Below are positions 33,577 through 40,962 of a stretch of DNA of 40,962 nt, piece by piece. The DNA is taken from contig NZ_SPQG01000002.1 of assembly GCF_004944975.1 (NCBI RefSeq), positions 303,112 through 344,073 of the forward strand, in the 5' to 3' direction. Positions within the stretch are counted from its first letter, which is position 1. Each line of letters opens with the position of its first letter. The notes beneath the pieces were generated by a model, which ran no database searches, was not told the DNA's origin, and saw only the letters and a program-made list of their open reading frames with translations. This DNA is from Halorhabdus amylolytica. GTDB taxonomy: Archaea; Halobacteriota; Halobacteria; Halobacteriales; Haloarculaceae. The position numbers and the translations under genes were made by a program.

Positions 33577-35037
33577 TCAGTTCATCGAGGGACTGGCATC
33601 GACCGCGAGTGCGAGGTCGAAGCTCGGGTCGCCGGGTTCGTCGTCGGGGGTCAGGTAACCGATTGCGAACCCGGAGTAGACGGTCCCGCCCTCCAGGTCC
33701 AGGTCGAAGCTCGCGACGACGTCGCCGTCGTTGCCCTCGGTATCGCCACGGACCTCAAGCGTGTACCCGCCAGCGGGGACTGTGATGTATCCCGATTCGC
33801 CGTAGGTCACCCCGTCGAAGAGAACGTCGCCATTCGCCAGCGTCACGTCGACGGCCGGGGCGTCCGGCGAGGCGTGGACCAGTCGGACTTTCGCCATGTC
33901 CGACTCCGGGGTCGTGGTGTCGTCCTCGAGGATCAGGGGTTCGAAGTCCCGGTCAGCCATGTCCCCGACTTCGCCCGCCGCGGCGATCGTGTAGTCGGTG
34001 CCGGCCGTGACCGGCACGTCACCGGAGAAGACGGCGGTATTGGGGTCGTCTGCGGGCGTGATCTCGATCGCTCGTGAGCCCGCGGGCACCGCCATGTAAT
34101 CGCTGATGACACCGAACGAAACGTCTTCCAGGACGGCCGAGCCGTCGACGTAGACATCCACGTCGGGCGCGTTGGGCGAGAAGTGCGCGACTTTCACGCG
34201 CCCCTCCTCGGGTTCGGGTTCAGGCACCATCGCAGCCTCCCGGCCGCTCGACGTCGTCACCAGCAGGTTGAAGGGGACGTTCGCCGGAGCCTCCGACGGC
34301 ATCAGGTAGCCCGCCGCGAACGCCGTGTAGATCTCCCCGCCCGCGAGGTCGATGTCGAACTCGGCCACGACGTCGCCGTCGTTGCCCTCGGTGTCGCCGC
34401 GGATCTGGACTGTGTACTCGCCGGCATCGATGGTCACGGAGCCGAATTCGCCGAACGCAACGCCGTCGAACAGGGTAATATCCCCGCCGCCGGCGGTCAC
34501 GTCGACGGCTGGGGCGTCCGGCGAGGCGTGGACCACCTGAAGCCGGGCCTCGTCGTCAGCCACCTCCGAGGTGTCGTCTTCGAACACGAGCGGCTCGAAG
34601 GGCCGGTCGACGTCCTCGCCGAGTTCTCCCGTGGCGGCGACGGTGTAGTCGGTACCCGCCGCGACGGTCACTGGTCCGCTGAACACCTCCGTTCCGGGGT
34701 CCCCGGCCGCTGTGATCGTCACCGTGTGCTCCCCGGCGGCGACTGAGAGGTAGCCGCTGACTGCGCCGTACTCCACGTCTTCGAGGACGGCAGTGTCCTC
34801 GAGGTAGACGTCCACGTTAGGCGCGTTGGGTGACATGTGTGCGACCCTGAGGCGGCCCTCCGCTGCCTCCGTCTCTGTCGGAGTGACCGTCTCTGTCGGA
34901 GTGGCCGTCTCGGTGTTCATCGACCCGTCTTCTGTCGTCGTGTCCACCGAATCACCCGTACAGCCCGCGAGTCCGAGCGTGGTTGCCGCACCCATACTCA
35001 CCAGCAGCCGCCGTCGTGTCGGAGTACGATCCGTCAT
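33577..35037 (-). CDS. Secreted lipoprotein with four DUF4397 domains
   Basis: A 486-residue exported protein. The N-terminus has twin arginines (TRRRLLVSMG, residues 7-16) and the lipobox LAGC (C26), so it is probably a Tat-exported lipoprotein. A Thr/Glu-rich linker (about 35-58) leads to four beta-sandwich DUF4397 repeats arranged A-B-A-B: RVAHMSPNAPNVDVY and VKVAHFSPNAPDVDVY (type A), LQVVHASPDAPAVDVT and VRLVHASPDAPAVDVT (type B). The B units share TVQIRGDTEGNDGDVVA-like strands. Predicted cell-surface, probably adhesion or scaffolding; function not known. The ATG at 35037 begins the signal; GTTAAATAAC (minus strand, about 35061-35070) is the TATA box. Confidence 0.88.
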   Translation of the reverse strand: MTDRTPTRRRLLVSMGAATTLGLAGCTGDSVDTTTEDGSMNTETATPTETVTPTETEAAEGRLRVAHMSPNAPNVDVYLEDTAVLEDVEYGAVSGYLSVAAGEHTVTITAAGDPGTEVFSGPVTVAAGTDYTVAATGELGEDVDRPFEPLVFEDDTSEVADDEARLQVVHASPDAPAVDVTAGGGDITLFDGVAFGEFGSVTIDAGEYTVQIRGDTEGNDGDVVAEFDIDLAGGEIYTAFAAGYLMPSEAPANVPFNLLVTTSSGREAAMVPEPEPEEGRVKVAHFSPNAPDVDVYVDGSAVLEDVSFGVISDYMAVPAGSRAIEITPADDPNTAVFSGDVPVTAGTDYTIAAAGEVGDMADRDFEPLILEDDTTTPESDMAKVRLVHASPDAPAVDVTLANGDVLFDGVTYGESGYITVPAGGYTLEVRGDTEGNDGDVVASFDLDLEGGTVYSGFAIGYLTPDDEPGDPSFDLALAVDASPSMN

Positions 35038-35351
35038 AGGCGTGCCGACCTGCGATTGATAGTTATTTAACAATTTTCGCGATTTAGACTCAAATTCGGC
35101 GCGAATGTTCCGCAATTGCGTTCGAAAACCGTTTTCGTCGGTGCTGCAGTTGCGAGAGATTTGAGTCAGAACCACCACAATCCCTATTTCGCTGGTTCGG
35201 GTAGGGACACCAATGGGCCCTCAGTGGTCCCCGGTGGGTACTGTCTCGCCATTGACGACGGATGCCCCCGTTCAGGAGCGGCCGGTCCCGCGCCGAACAG
35301 CCACGTCGCGACCGGTTGTTTATATAATCCCGGCGGTAAACGATACTGGGT
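35038..35351. other. 314-bp divergent intergenic region
   Basis: Its left end holds the promoter of the DUF4397 lipoprotein (AT-rich stretch 35058-35090) and its right end the promoter of the winged-helix gene. Between them are short inverted repeats: TCCCTA/TAGGGA about 35180-35210, and an imperfect GGGACAC with GTGGTCCC about 35205-35231. Frames open through this region give arginine-rich shadows and were not accepted. No convincing RNA gene is seen. Confidence 0.5.
35319..35351 (+). promoter_or_regulatory. Promoter of the winged-helix gene
   Basis: TTTATATAATC around 35319-35329 (core TATATAAT 35321-35328) lies 24-31 bp before the ATG at 35352. It is the clearest consensus TATA box in the window and indicates a leaderless transcript. 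Confidence 0.7.
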
Positions 35352-35630
35352 ATGGAGGCGGTCCTCTGGCAGACACTTGCCGGGACGCGTGGTGGCCCCA
35401 ACAGGGCACGTATCCTCAGCGCGTTGGACGACCGGCCGCGAAACGCCAACCGCCTCGCCGACGACCTCGATCTCGCGTACAACACGATCCGTCACCACTT
35501 GGACGTCCTCGAGGACAACGATATCGTCACGAGTGCCGACGAGGACTACGGGACGGTCTACTTGCCGAGCGAACGGGCGCGAAAGCACTGGGACACGATC
35601 GAAGACATCATTTCGCAGCTAGAACAATGA
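35352..35630 (+). CDS. Winged-helix DNA-binding protein (ArsR-like)
   Basis: A 92-residue transcriptional regulator. Residues about 14-75 form a winged helix: RARILSALDDRPRNANRLADDL, then LAYNTIRHHLDVLEDNDIVTS (recognition helix) and the wing DEDYGTVYLPSE. No metal-binding cysteines, so not a metal sensor of the classic ArsR type. The C-terminal helix may dimerise. It is followed after 52 bp by a three-helix membrane protein with a good Shine-Dalgarno sequence. The pairing suggests a membrane sensor-regulator unit; this is inference. Confidence 0.86.
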   Translation: MEAVLWQTLAGTRGGPNRARILSALDDRPRNANRLADDLDLAYNTIRHHLDVLEDNDIVTSADEDYGTVYLPSERARKHWDTIEDIISQLEQ

Positions 35631-35682
35631 GACACTACCGGGCACGCGGTCGTATCACGCCGCGATGGGACGGAGGTGACCG

Positions 35683-35967
35683 ATGACGCTGATACTCGAC
35701 ATCGCGCGGCTGGCAGCCGTCGTCAACGTCGTGCTACTGGGCGTCCTGATCGTCGTCTGGGGGCGGTTGTACCGGGAGATCAGGTCAACGTTCACCCTCG
35801 GATCGATCGTCTTCGCCCTGTTCTTGCTCGCCGAGAACGCGATCGCCCTGTGGTACTACTTCAACCCGACGCCCGGGCTGCCACCGTTCGCCGTCGAGGT
35901 CATGATGGTCCTGCAGGTCCTCGAGGCACTCGCCATCGCGACGCTGCTTTACATCACCTGGCAGTGA
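35683..35967 (+). CDS. Small three-helix membrane protein
   Basis: A 94-residue integral membrane protein with three hydrophobic helices (AAVVNVVLLGVLIVVW; LGSIVFALFLLAENAIALWYYF; VMMVLQVLEALAIATLLYIT) and short charged loops (GRLYREIR). GGAGGTGA at 35672-35679 gives a strong Shine-Dalgarno sequence, unlike most leaderless genes nearby, which fits an internal operon gene. It probably works with the upstream winged-helix protein. I recognise no known family with certainty. Confidence 0.8.
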   Translation: MTLILDIARLAAVVNVVLLGVLIVVWGRLYREIRSTFTLGSIVFALFLLAENAIALWYYFNPTPGLPPFAVEVMMVLQVLEALAIATLLYITWQ

Positions 35968-36018
35968 GATCGTCGCCGTTCGGAAACACCTTTGTCCCGG
36001 GATCCTGTAGCTCCCGGT

Positions 36019-36744
36019 ATGATATCCCTTGACGAGGCAGTCACGGCCCGTCTGGAGTCACACGGTGAGCGCTTCGAGGTGCTGATCGATCCCGACGCGG
36101 CCCTGGCGATCAAGCGTGGCGACTTCGAGGGCGAACTCGAGGACGTCATCGCCGCCGAGGACGTCTTCGAGAACGCCTCCCGGGGGGATCGGCCGCCCGA
36201 GAACGCCCTCGAGGAGGTCTTCGGGACGACCGACTCTCTCGATATCATTCCCGACGTCGTCCGTGATGGGGAAATCCAGATCACCGCCGACCAGCGCCGC
36301 GAGATGCAACAGCGCAAGCACCGCGAACTCGTCCAGCGAATCACCCGGAACGCCGTCAACCCGCAGATGGACGACGCCCCACACCCCCCGGATCGGATCG
36401 AGTCCGCCCTCGAAGAAGCCGGCTTTCAGGTCGATCCGATGGAACCCGTCGAGAACCAGGTCGACGACGCCCTGGAAGCCTTACGGCCGGTGATTCCGAT
36501 CCGCTTCGACGAGGTGACCGTCGCGGTGCAACTCCCAGCAGAGCACGCGGGCAGTGGGCAGGCACAGATACGCGAGTTCGGCGACCTGGAACGCGAGGAA
36601 TGGCAGGCCGACGGCTCCTGGGTCGGCGTTGTGACGTTCCCGGCAGGCTTACAGAACGACTTCTACGAGCTTGCCAACGAAGCTTCGAGCGGCGAGGCCG
36701 AGACGCGTATCATCAAAGACGAGGACGACATCAAGACGCGGTAG
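36019..36744 (+). CDS. SBDS-family ribosome assembly factor SDO1
   Basis: A 241-residue archaeal homologue of SBDS/Sdo1, which in eukaryotes helps release the eIF6 anti-association factor from the large ribosomal subunit. Domain I has FEVLIDPDAALAIKRGD and VFENASRGDRPPENALEEVFGTTD, domain II QITADQRREMQQRKHRELVQRITRNAVNP, and domain III is a ferredoxin-like C-terminal part (about 160-240). The ATG at 36019 gives the usual N-terminus; an upstream TTG at 35992 was rejected. Confidence 0.94.
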   Translation: MISLDEAVTARLESHGERFEVLIDPDAALAIKRGDFEGELEDVIAAEDVFENASRGDRPPENALEEVFGTTDSLDIIPDVVRDGEIQITADQRREMQQRKHRELVQRITRNAVNPQMDDAPHPPDRIESALEEAGFQVDPMEPVENQVDDALEALRPVIPIRFDEVTVAVQLPAEHAGSGQAQIREFGDLEREEWQADGSWVGVVTFPAGLQNDFYELANEASSGEAETRIIKDEDDIKTR

Positions 36745-36756
36745 TGGCCGGACGCT

Positions 36757-36905
36757 ATCGAGACGCAGTAGACCCTGTCTGTCATCGAGACGCAGGGGGC
36801 GTCACGCGCTTGATGGCTGGTCCCGAACGTGTCGTGGCCCTTCTTTCCCGATCGGTAACGACTCGCACACCTCGTGGCCCGACTCTCCCGGTCGTTAACG
36901 ACTCG
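36757..36905 (+). repeat. Two families of short direct repeats in an intergenic spacer
   Basis: Between SDO1 and the next gene (239 bp), ATCGAGACGCAG occurs at 36757-36768 and 36784-36795. An imperfect 34-bp unit occurs at 36832-36865 and 36872-36905; both copies start TCGTGGCCC and end TAACGACTCG, with a variable middle, and are spaced 40 bp apart. CCCTG/CAGGG (36773-36777/36793-36797) can form a hairpin. No ORF explains them. Two copies are too few to call CRISPR. Confidence 0.65.
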
Positions 36906-36983
36906 TTTGATCATGACAATCGAACTTCGAACCGCTGAACGGTCCGGAGGATTGATTACGTGGCTCGTTGCTTTCCCGGCAAG

Positions 36984-37910
36984 ATGACGTCCACCTCGAT
37001 CCTCGATCGGTACCGGCGGCCGGAGTATACCGGCGAGAACAGGTGTCTGCCGTGTACCGCTGTCAACGCCGTGTTCGCCCTGTCGATCGGGATGAGCGTC
37101 TTCGTGGGGCTGATCATGCTCGGTCGATCGCCATGGGTCGCTTCCGGCGTCGAAGCCGTCGTCCTCATCGCGTGTGGCGTCCAGATCTGGCTCCGCGGGT
37201 ACCTGATCCCTGGGACGCCGACGCTCACGAAGCGGTATCTGCCACGGCGGGTGCTTCGCTGGTTCGGGAAGGATCCGACGTTCCAGGGCCGGGGAACGAT
37301 GCCGATCGAGGGGGCCTCCCGAAGTGATCGAACGGCGAGCGACGGCAGCAGCGGGAGCGCGGCGACGGTGCCGGAGGAATCGGAACTCGACGTCGAAGGG
37401 TTCCTCCTCGGGGTGGACGCGCTCCGGCCGGCCGGAGCCGGCGAGGATTTCGAAGTGGTCGAGAGCTTCGCCGAGAACTGGCGCCGGGAGATCGACGCCC
37501 TGGAAGAGGAATCACTCTCCGGGGCGGTCACCTCGGCCTTCCATGTCGACGGAGCGGTTTCCGTCCGGGAGACGTCCGAGGCGGTACAGGTCTACCGGGA
37601 CGATCGGCTGCTCGCCCAGTGGGAGTCCCGCCCGGCACTGGTCGCCGACCTGGCGGCCTGTCGCGTCCTCGCCGAACGCGACGACGCGTGGGGGGGCCTC
37701 TCGGCGGCCGAACGGAGTCGACTCGCCGGCGGTCTTCGGCTGTACCTCGATCGGTGCCCGGCGTGTGGGGGAGAGACAGCGTTCGACACCGAGACGACGA
37801 CGTCCTGCTGTCACGAGTACGAGGTTGCGACGGTTTCCTGTGAGGACTGTGGCACACGACTGTTCGAACTCCCGGTCGACGCTGTCCCCGAGACGGACGC
37901 CGCGGCATGA
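36984..37910 (+). CDS. Membrane protein with C-terminal zinc ribbon
   Basis: A 308-residue protein of unknown family. The N-terminus carries ENRCLPCTAVN (CxxC) followed by two hydrophobic helices (about 25-75: VFALSIGMSVFVGLIML and GVEAVVLIACGVQIWL). A cytoplasmic Ser/Glu-rich linker follows. The middle (about 120-235) has a weakly beta-stranded unit (AVSVRETSEAVQVYRDDRLLA). The C-terminal zinc ribbon has CPACGG and CEDCG pairs plus an extra CC. The ATG at 36984 was chosen over a GTG at 36960. Zinc-ribbon membrane proteins often assist assembly or quality control, but no role is shown. Confidence 0.75.
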   Translation: MTSTSILDRYRRPEYTGENRCLPCTAVNAVFALSIGMSVFVGLIMLGRSPWVASGVEAVVLIACGVQIWLRGYLIPGTPTLTKRYLPRRVLRWFGKDPTFQGRGTMPIEGASRSDRTASDGSSGSAATVPEESELDVEGFLLGVDALRPAGAGEDFEVVESFAENWRREIDALEEESLSGAVTSAFHVDGAVSVRETSEAVQVYRDDRLLAQWESRPALVADLAACRVLAERDDAWGGLSAAERSRLAGGLRLYLDRCPACGGETAFDTETTTSCCHEYEVATVSCEDCGTRLFELPVDAVPETDAAA

Positions 37911-37997
37911 ACCGGGCGTGGGGCCCCTCCCTCTGGTTCAGAAACACCGAAATGAAAACGCTCTTTGTTCACCCGATTGCCAGCTAGTGTTGCCAGC

Positions 37998-38900
37998 ATG
38001 TCAACTGATACAGACGCGACGGGACGATCCCTGGCGACCTATGGGATCGTCGTCGTCGCAGCCGTCCTGATTGGTACCGTCCTCGCGCCGTACGCGTGGG
38101 GTGTCCTCGCCGACGACGGGCCGTCCAACGCCGTGGCAGTCGTCGACATCAGCGGATCGATCACCACCGATTACGTCGATTCGCTCCGTGACACCCTGCG
38201 TGACGTGCGTTCGAACGAGTCGATCAAGGCCGTGGTTCTCCGGGTCGACAGTCCCGGCGGATCGGCGGCCGCCAGCGAGTCGCTTTACATGGCCGTCGAC
38301 AAGACCGCCCAAGAGATGCCCGTCGTCGCGACCGTCGACGGCGTGTCCGCCTCGGGATCGTACTACGGCATCGTCCCGAGTGACCGGATCTTCGTCAAGC
38401 CGGCATCGATGGTCGGGAGTGTCGGCGTCTACGCGACCGTCCCGACGACCATCCCCGACGGGTACGTTCGATCCGGCCCGGACAAGGGAACTCGCGGGAC
38501 GGTCGACGACGTCAGACACACAGTCGAACAGCTGAAACGCGCGTTCCTCGACACTGTTTACGCCCACCGTGGCGGGACGATCTCCCTCGATCGGGAACAA
38601 CTGGCTTACGGGAACGTCTACACCGGCACCGAGAGCGTCTCGAACGGACTGGCCGACGAGATCGGCAGTCGTGACAGCGCCATCGCCTCCGCCGCCGAAC
38701 AGGCCGGTCTAGACCAGTACGCGATCGTCGAACGTGAGACCCAGCAGACAGGTATCATCCTCCTCTCACAGTCGAACGGGACCACGACCGTTCGGACTCG
38801 GAACGATCCCTTCGGATACCGTGGTGTGGAGACGACCAACTACCTCATGCTGTGGGGGCAACCCGCGAACGCCAGCGGTCAGGAGGTGATCGGCCGATGA
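37998..38900 (+). CDS. sppA: Signal peptide peptidase SppA (S49 family)
   Basis: A 300-residue membrane-anchored S49 protease that degrades cleaved signal peptides. One N-terminal helix (about 13-35) anchors it. The catalytic Ser is S119 in VDGVSASGSYYG, and the general base Lys is probably K163 (GPDKGTRG), positioned like the SppA Ser-Lys dyad. RVDSPGGSAAASE precedes the site, and GSVGVYAT follows. The C-terminal residues (about 240-300) are a haloarchaeal addition. A TATA-like CTCTTTGTT is about 30 bp upstream. The stop overlaps the next gene as ATGA. Confidence 0.9.
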   Translation: MSTDTDATGRSLATYGIVVVAAVLIGTVLAPYAWGVLADDGPSNAVAVVDISGSITTDYVDSLRDTLRDVRSNESIKAVVLRVDSPGGSAAASESLYMAVDKTAQEMPVVATVDGVSASGSYYGIVPSDRIFVKPASMVGSVGVYATVPTTIPDGYVRSGPDKGTRGTVDDVRHTVEQLKRAFLDTVYAHRGGTISLDREQLAYGNVYTGTESVSNGLADEIGSRDSAIASAAEQAGLDQYAIVERETQQTGIILLSQSNGTTTVRTRNDPFGYRGVETTNYLMLWGQPANASGQEVIGR

Positions 38901-39961
38901 ACCGTCTCGGTCGCCACCTCGGCGTGTTCGTCGCCGTCCTGGTCGTGGTCCTGGCCGTCGCAGCAGTCGCTCCGGCACTGCTCGGTTCGTCCGGCGGGAC
39001 GAGCGTCTCCGGGCAGTCACCCGAGCAGTACCAGCCGTCGAACCTGCAATTCGAGCCCATCGAGGAGTCCGGATCGATCACCGTCGAGCGCCCGGCGGGG
39101 ACCAAGACAGTCGCGATCGATCTGGCACACTCCAACGACATCACCCGTGAAGACGTGACGCCACTCGTCTCGGCACTCGTCGACGCCGGTCACGAGGTCC
39201 GATTTGTCGGTGGCGAGACGAGTTCCCGGACGAGTGCGGATTCGGAATTCGGCACCACGCTCCAGGACGTTGACGCCTACGTCGTCGCTGCCCCGAGTAC
39301 GCCGTTCACGACCGAACAAGTCGACGCCGTCGAGGCCTACGCCGAGGCCGACGGTCGCGTCCTTGTGCTCGAGGACAAACCGAGTTCCGGAATTACCTCG
39401 ATGGCAGGTCTCGTCGTCAGCGTCGGCAGCAGTGGGGTCGAGAGTCAGGCCGATCACCTCGGGAGTCGGTTCGATGTCGCGTTCGGGACGAGCTATCTCT
39501 ACGATATGACAACTGACAACGCGAACTTCAAAGCCGTTACCGCTAACCCGGCCACCGAAAGCGGCCTGCTCGAGGGCGTCGAGGAGGTCGTCTTCCGGGA
39601 GGCCGTCCCGGTCCGTACCGGCGGGGACGCCGATGCGCTGTTGACCACGACGCCGTCGACTACACTCGAATCGACGCGTGAGAGCGGGGACTACACCGTG
39701 CTCGCTCGCAACGACAACGTCGTCGCAGTCGGCGACATGTCGTTCCTCTCACCGGACTCCTACCGGGAGGCCGACAACGAGGTTCTCATTGGGAATCTGG
39801 CGACGTTCCTCGTGAGTGGTGAGAAGGATCCGAACGCTCCATCGACCGGACCGTCCGGTGATCGGTCTCCGAGCGAGCGACCGGGTCCGACGACGCCCGA
39901 ACCCGGAGACAACGCCACGGAGCAACCGGCGAGCGAAACGCTACGGGCAGCTGCCACGTGA
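38897..39961 (+). CDS. Surface protein with DUF4350-like domain
   Basis: A 354-residue exported protein resembling DUF4350 proteins, which share a Rossmann-like glutamine amidotransferase fold. One N-terminal hydrophobic segment (about 8-30) is a signal or anchor. The central domain (about 65-310) has TVAIDLAHSNDITREDVTPL, GHEVRFVGGE, VDAYVVAAPS, VLVLEDKP and VVAVGDMSFLSPDS. A Pro/Thr/Glu-rich tail (about 315-354) suggests a stalk at the cell surface. Shine-Dalgarno GGAGGTGA (38882-38889) precedes the ATG, which overlaps the sppA stop. Coupling to SppA suggests a shared membrane task. Confidence 0.8.
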   Translation: MNRLGRHLGVFVAVLVVVLAVAAVAPALLGSSGGTSVSGQSPEQYQPSNLQFEPIEESGSITVERPAGTKTVAIDLAHSNDITREDVTPLVSALVDAGHEVRFVGGETSSRTSADSEFGTTLQDVDAYVVAAPSTPFTTEQVDAVEAYAEADGRVLVLEDKPSSGITSMAGLVVSVGSSGVESQADHLGSRFDVAFGTSYLYDMTTDNANFKAVTANPATESGLLEGVEEVVFREAVPVRTGGDADALLTTTPSTTLESTRESGDYTVLARNDNVVAVGDMSFLSPDSYREADNEVLIGNLATFLVSGEKDPNAPSTGPSGDRSPSERPGPTTPEPGDNATEQPASETLRAAAT

Positions 39962-40000
39962 CGCACCGACTGCGTGAGAAACTGTATCGTCTTCGACCGT

Positions 40001-40324
40001 CTACGCTTTTTTGAACGCGAGCAGGAAGCCGCCGGTGAACCCGGCACCGACGGGTAGCGTCGAGAGGATACTCATGACCCAGGAGTTGACCTGTGCGCCG
40101 CCTTCGCCGGCCGCGGCCGTCGCGTTGCCGGCAGCGCCACTGATGGCGTCCCAGTTGACGCTCAGGATACCGCGGGTCTCCAGGAACTTGAACAGCGCGA
40201 GTTCGAGCCCGATGATGATCGCGACGAGTTTCGCGATCTTCTTGGCCGCGAAGCCGATCACGGCACCGATGAGTGCGCCACCCCCCACTTCGAGGCCTAT
40301 CTGTGGCAGACTGAATTCAACCAT
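40001..40324 (-). CDS. FUN14 family membrane protein
   Basis: A 107-residue protein with the FUN14 pattern: LEVGGGALIGAVIGFAAKKIAKLVAIIIG (two Gly-rich hydrophobic helices, about 10-45), an amphipathic middle (residues 50-80, Ala/Gly-rich), and a final hydrophobic segment ending GFTGGFLLAFKKA. FUN14 proteins in eukaryotes sit in the outer mitochondrial membrane; the archaeal role is unknown. The ATG at 40324 gives the family start (MVEFSLPQIG); the 22 residues upstream were rejected. It ends 39 bp past the DUF4350 gene, convergent with it. Confidence 0.85.
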   Translation of the reverse strand: MVEFSLPQIGLEVGGGALIGAVIGFAAKKIAKLVAIIIGLELALFKFLETRGILSVNWDAISGAAGNATAAAGEGGAQVNSWVMSILSTLPVGAGFTGGFLLAFKKA

Positions 40325-40418
40325 ATCGGATCCGTCACGACCGGCGGTTAAGGCTTTTGTGGCGACCCGTCTACAGGTGCAACAGGCCAAGTGCCTCGGG
40401 GCTTGTCCCTGAGGTACT

Positions 40419-40962
40419 TCACCGGATCTCGTCTGTGTCCGTCTCCAGCAGTTCCTTGTATCGGTTGCGGATGGTGACCTCGGAGATGTTTGCCACCTCC
40501 GAGATGTCGCTCTGTGTGACCCGCTCGTTGCACAGCAATGCCGCCGCGTAGATCGCCGCCGCAGCGAGGCCGACGGGACTCTTCCCGCTCAGGACTCCCG
40601 CATCACGCGCTTTCGACAATAACTCCCGGGCCCGGTTGGTTACCTCCTCCGGGAGGTCGAGGTCGGAGGCGAAACGGGGCACGTAACTCGCGGGGTCGGC
40701 CGGCTTGATCTCTAAACTCAACTCCCGGACGATGTACCGATAGGTCCGCGTCAGTTCCATGCGCTTGACGCGGGAGACCCGCGTGAACTCGTCGAGGCTC
40801 CGGGGCACGCCAGCCTGTCGGGCGGCGGCGTATAGCGAGGCGGTGGCGACACCTTCGATGGAGCGGCCGGGGAGGAGGTCCTCGTCCAGCGCGCGGCGAT
40901 AGATGACACTCGCGGTCTCGCGGACGTTTTCGGGGAGGCCAAGGGCAGAGGCCATGCGGTCG
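40419..40962 (-). CDS. Transcription initiation factor TFB, C-terminal part (runs off the window)
   Basis: The C-terminal 181 residues of an archaeal TFB (TFIIB homologue), which recruits RNA polymerase to TBP-bound TATA boxes and reads the BRE. The first cyclin-like repeat is partly visible (SALGLPENVRETASVIYRRAL, then RSIEGVATASLYAAARQ), the second is complete (DLPEEVTNRARELLSKA, then KSPVGLAAAAIYAAALL), ending in SEVTIRNRYKELLE with the BRE-reading helix-turn-helix. The N-terminal zinc ribbon and B-finger are beyond 40,962. Haloarchaea carry several TFBs; which one this is cannot be told. Confidence 0.93.
   Translation of the reverse strand, partial: DRMASALGLPENVRETASVIYRRALDEDLLPGRSIEGVATASLYAAARQAGVPRSLDEFTRVSRVKRMELTRTYRYIVRELSLEIKPADPASYVPRFASDLDLPEEVTNRARELLSKARDAGVLSGKSPVGLAAAAIYAAALLCNERVTQSDISEVANISEVTIRNRYKELLETDTDEIR

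Noticed and set aside
35116-35622. Alternative frame overlapping the winged-helix gene and its promoter
   Set aside because: It spans a strong TATA box and reads Ser/Arg/Thr-rich low-quality sequence; the 92-residue winged-helix frame has a clear fold.
36832-36905. CRISPR-like repeat pair
   Set aside because: Only two imperfect copies with a 6-nt gap between them, no spacers of even length and no cas genes.

Overview
The window is a gene-dense, GC-rich piece of a haloarchaeal chromosome (class Halobacteria). Four things point there: acidic proteins throughout, archaeal information-processing genes (TFB, RNase P subunits Rnp2 and Rnp3, proteasome alpha, SDO1, a COG1325 RNA-binding protein, archaeal-type MetK), many start codons with a TATA-like box 24-33 bp upstream (leaderless transcripts), and rare CTAG. 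The genus cannot be fixed from sequence alone; a Haloarculaceae relative such as Halorhabdus is a guess.

Positions 1-13,600 hold a cobalamin (corrin ring) cluster. A minus-strand operon cbiT-cbiL-cbiF-cbiG-cbiH-cbiH2-cbiX (13,481 to 7,764) is followed by a second minus-strand operon cobN-cbiC-cbiE (5,452 to 274). A fused ChlI/ChlD-type chelatase ATPase gene diverges from cobN across a 32-bp intergenic promoter. Most genes overlap by ATGA or GTGA. The set carries both an early chelatase (CbiX, here with a histidine-rich tail) and a late CobN-type chelatase. cbiD and cbiJ/cobK are not in the window. Downstream of cbiE, at the window edge, lies a run of hairpins whose stems differ while the loop is nearly constant.

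Positions 13,600-28,100 carry mostly housekeeping and signalling genes: purD, a YyaL-type thioredoxin-fold protein, a small thioredoxin, cysteine synthase, a receiver-GAF-PAS protein, a haloarchaeal conserved protein, thiI, metK, a CYTH protein, an FKBP-type isomerase with a Gly-Met tail, a small hypothetical, a KaiC-like ATPase without a proper P-loop, and pyrBI.

Positions 28,100-33,600 contain a 25-codon membrane microprotein with its own promoter and operator-like palindrome, a Nudix hydrolase, and an 81-bp inverted-repeat element. An RNA-processing and proteolysis block follows: SH3-like protein, COG1325 protein, a 36-codon ORF with a duplicated 11-residue unit, rnp3, methyltransferase, rnp2, psmA. 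A four-helix GAF membrane protein on the other strand interrupts this block.

Positions 33,600-40,962 encode a four-domain DUF4397 lipoprotein, a winged-helix/membrane protein pair, SDO1, a spacer with direct repeats, a zinc-ribbon membrane protein, SppA with a DUF4350-like surface protein, a FUN14 protein, and the C-terminal part of a TFB that runs off the window.

No IS transposase, CRISPR array, rRNA or tRNA was recognised. The least explained items are the hairpin run at 1-201, the 36-codon repeat ORF, the 25-codon microprotein with its palindrome, the nested inverted-repeat element at 29,046-29,126, and a motif shared by the two cobalamin promoters.
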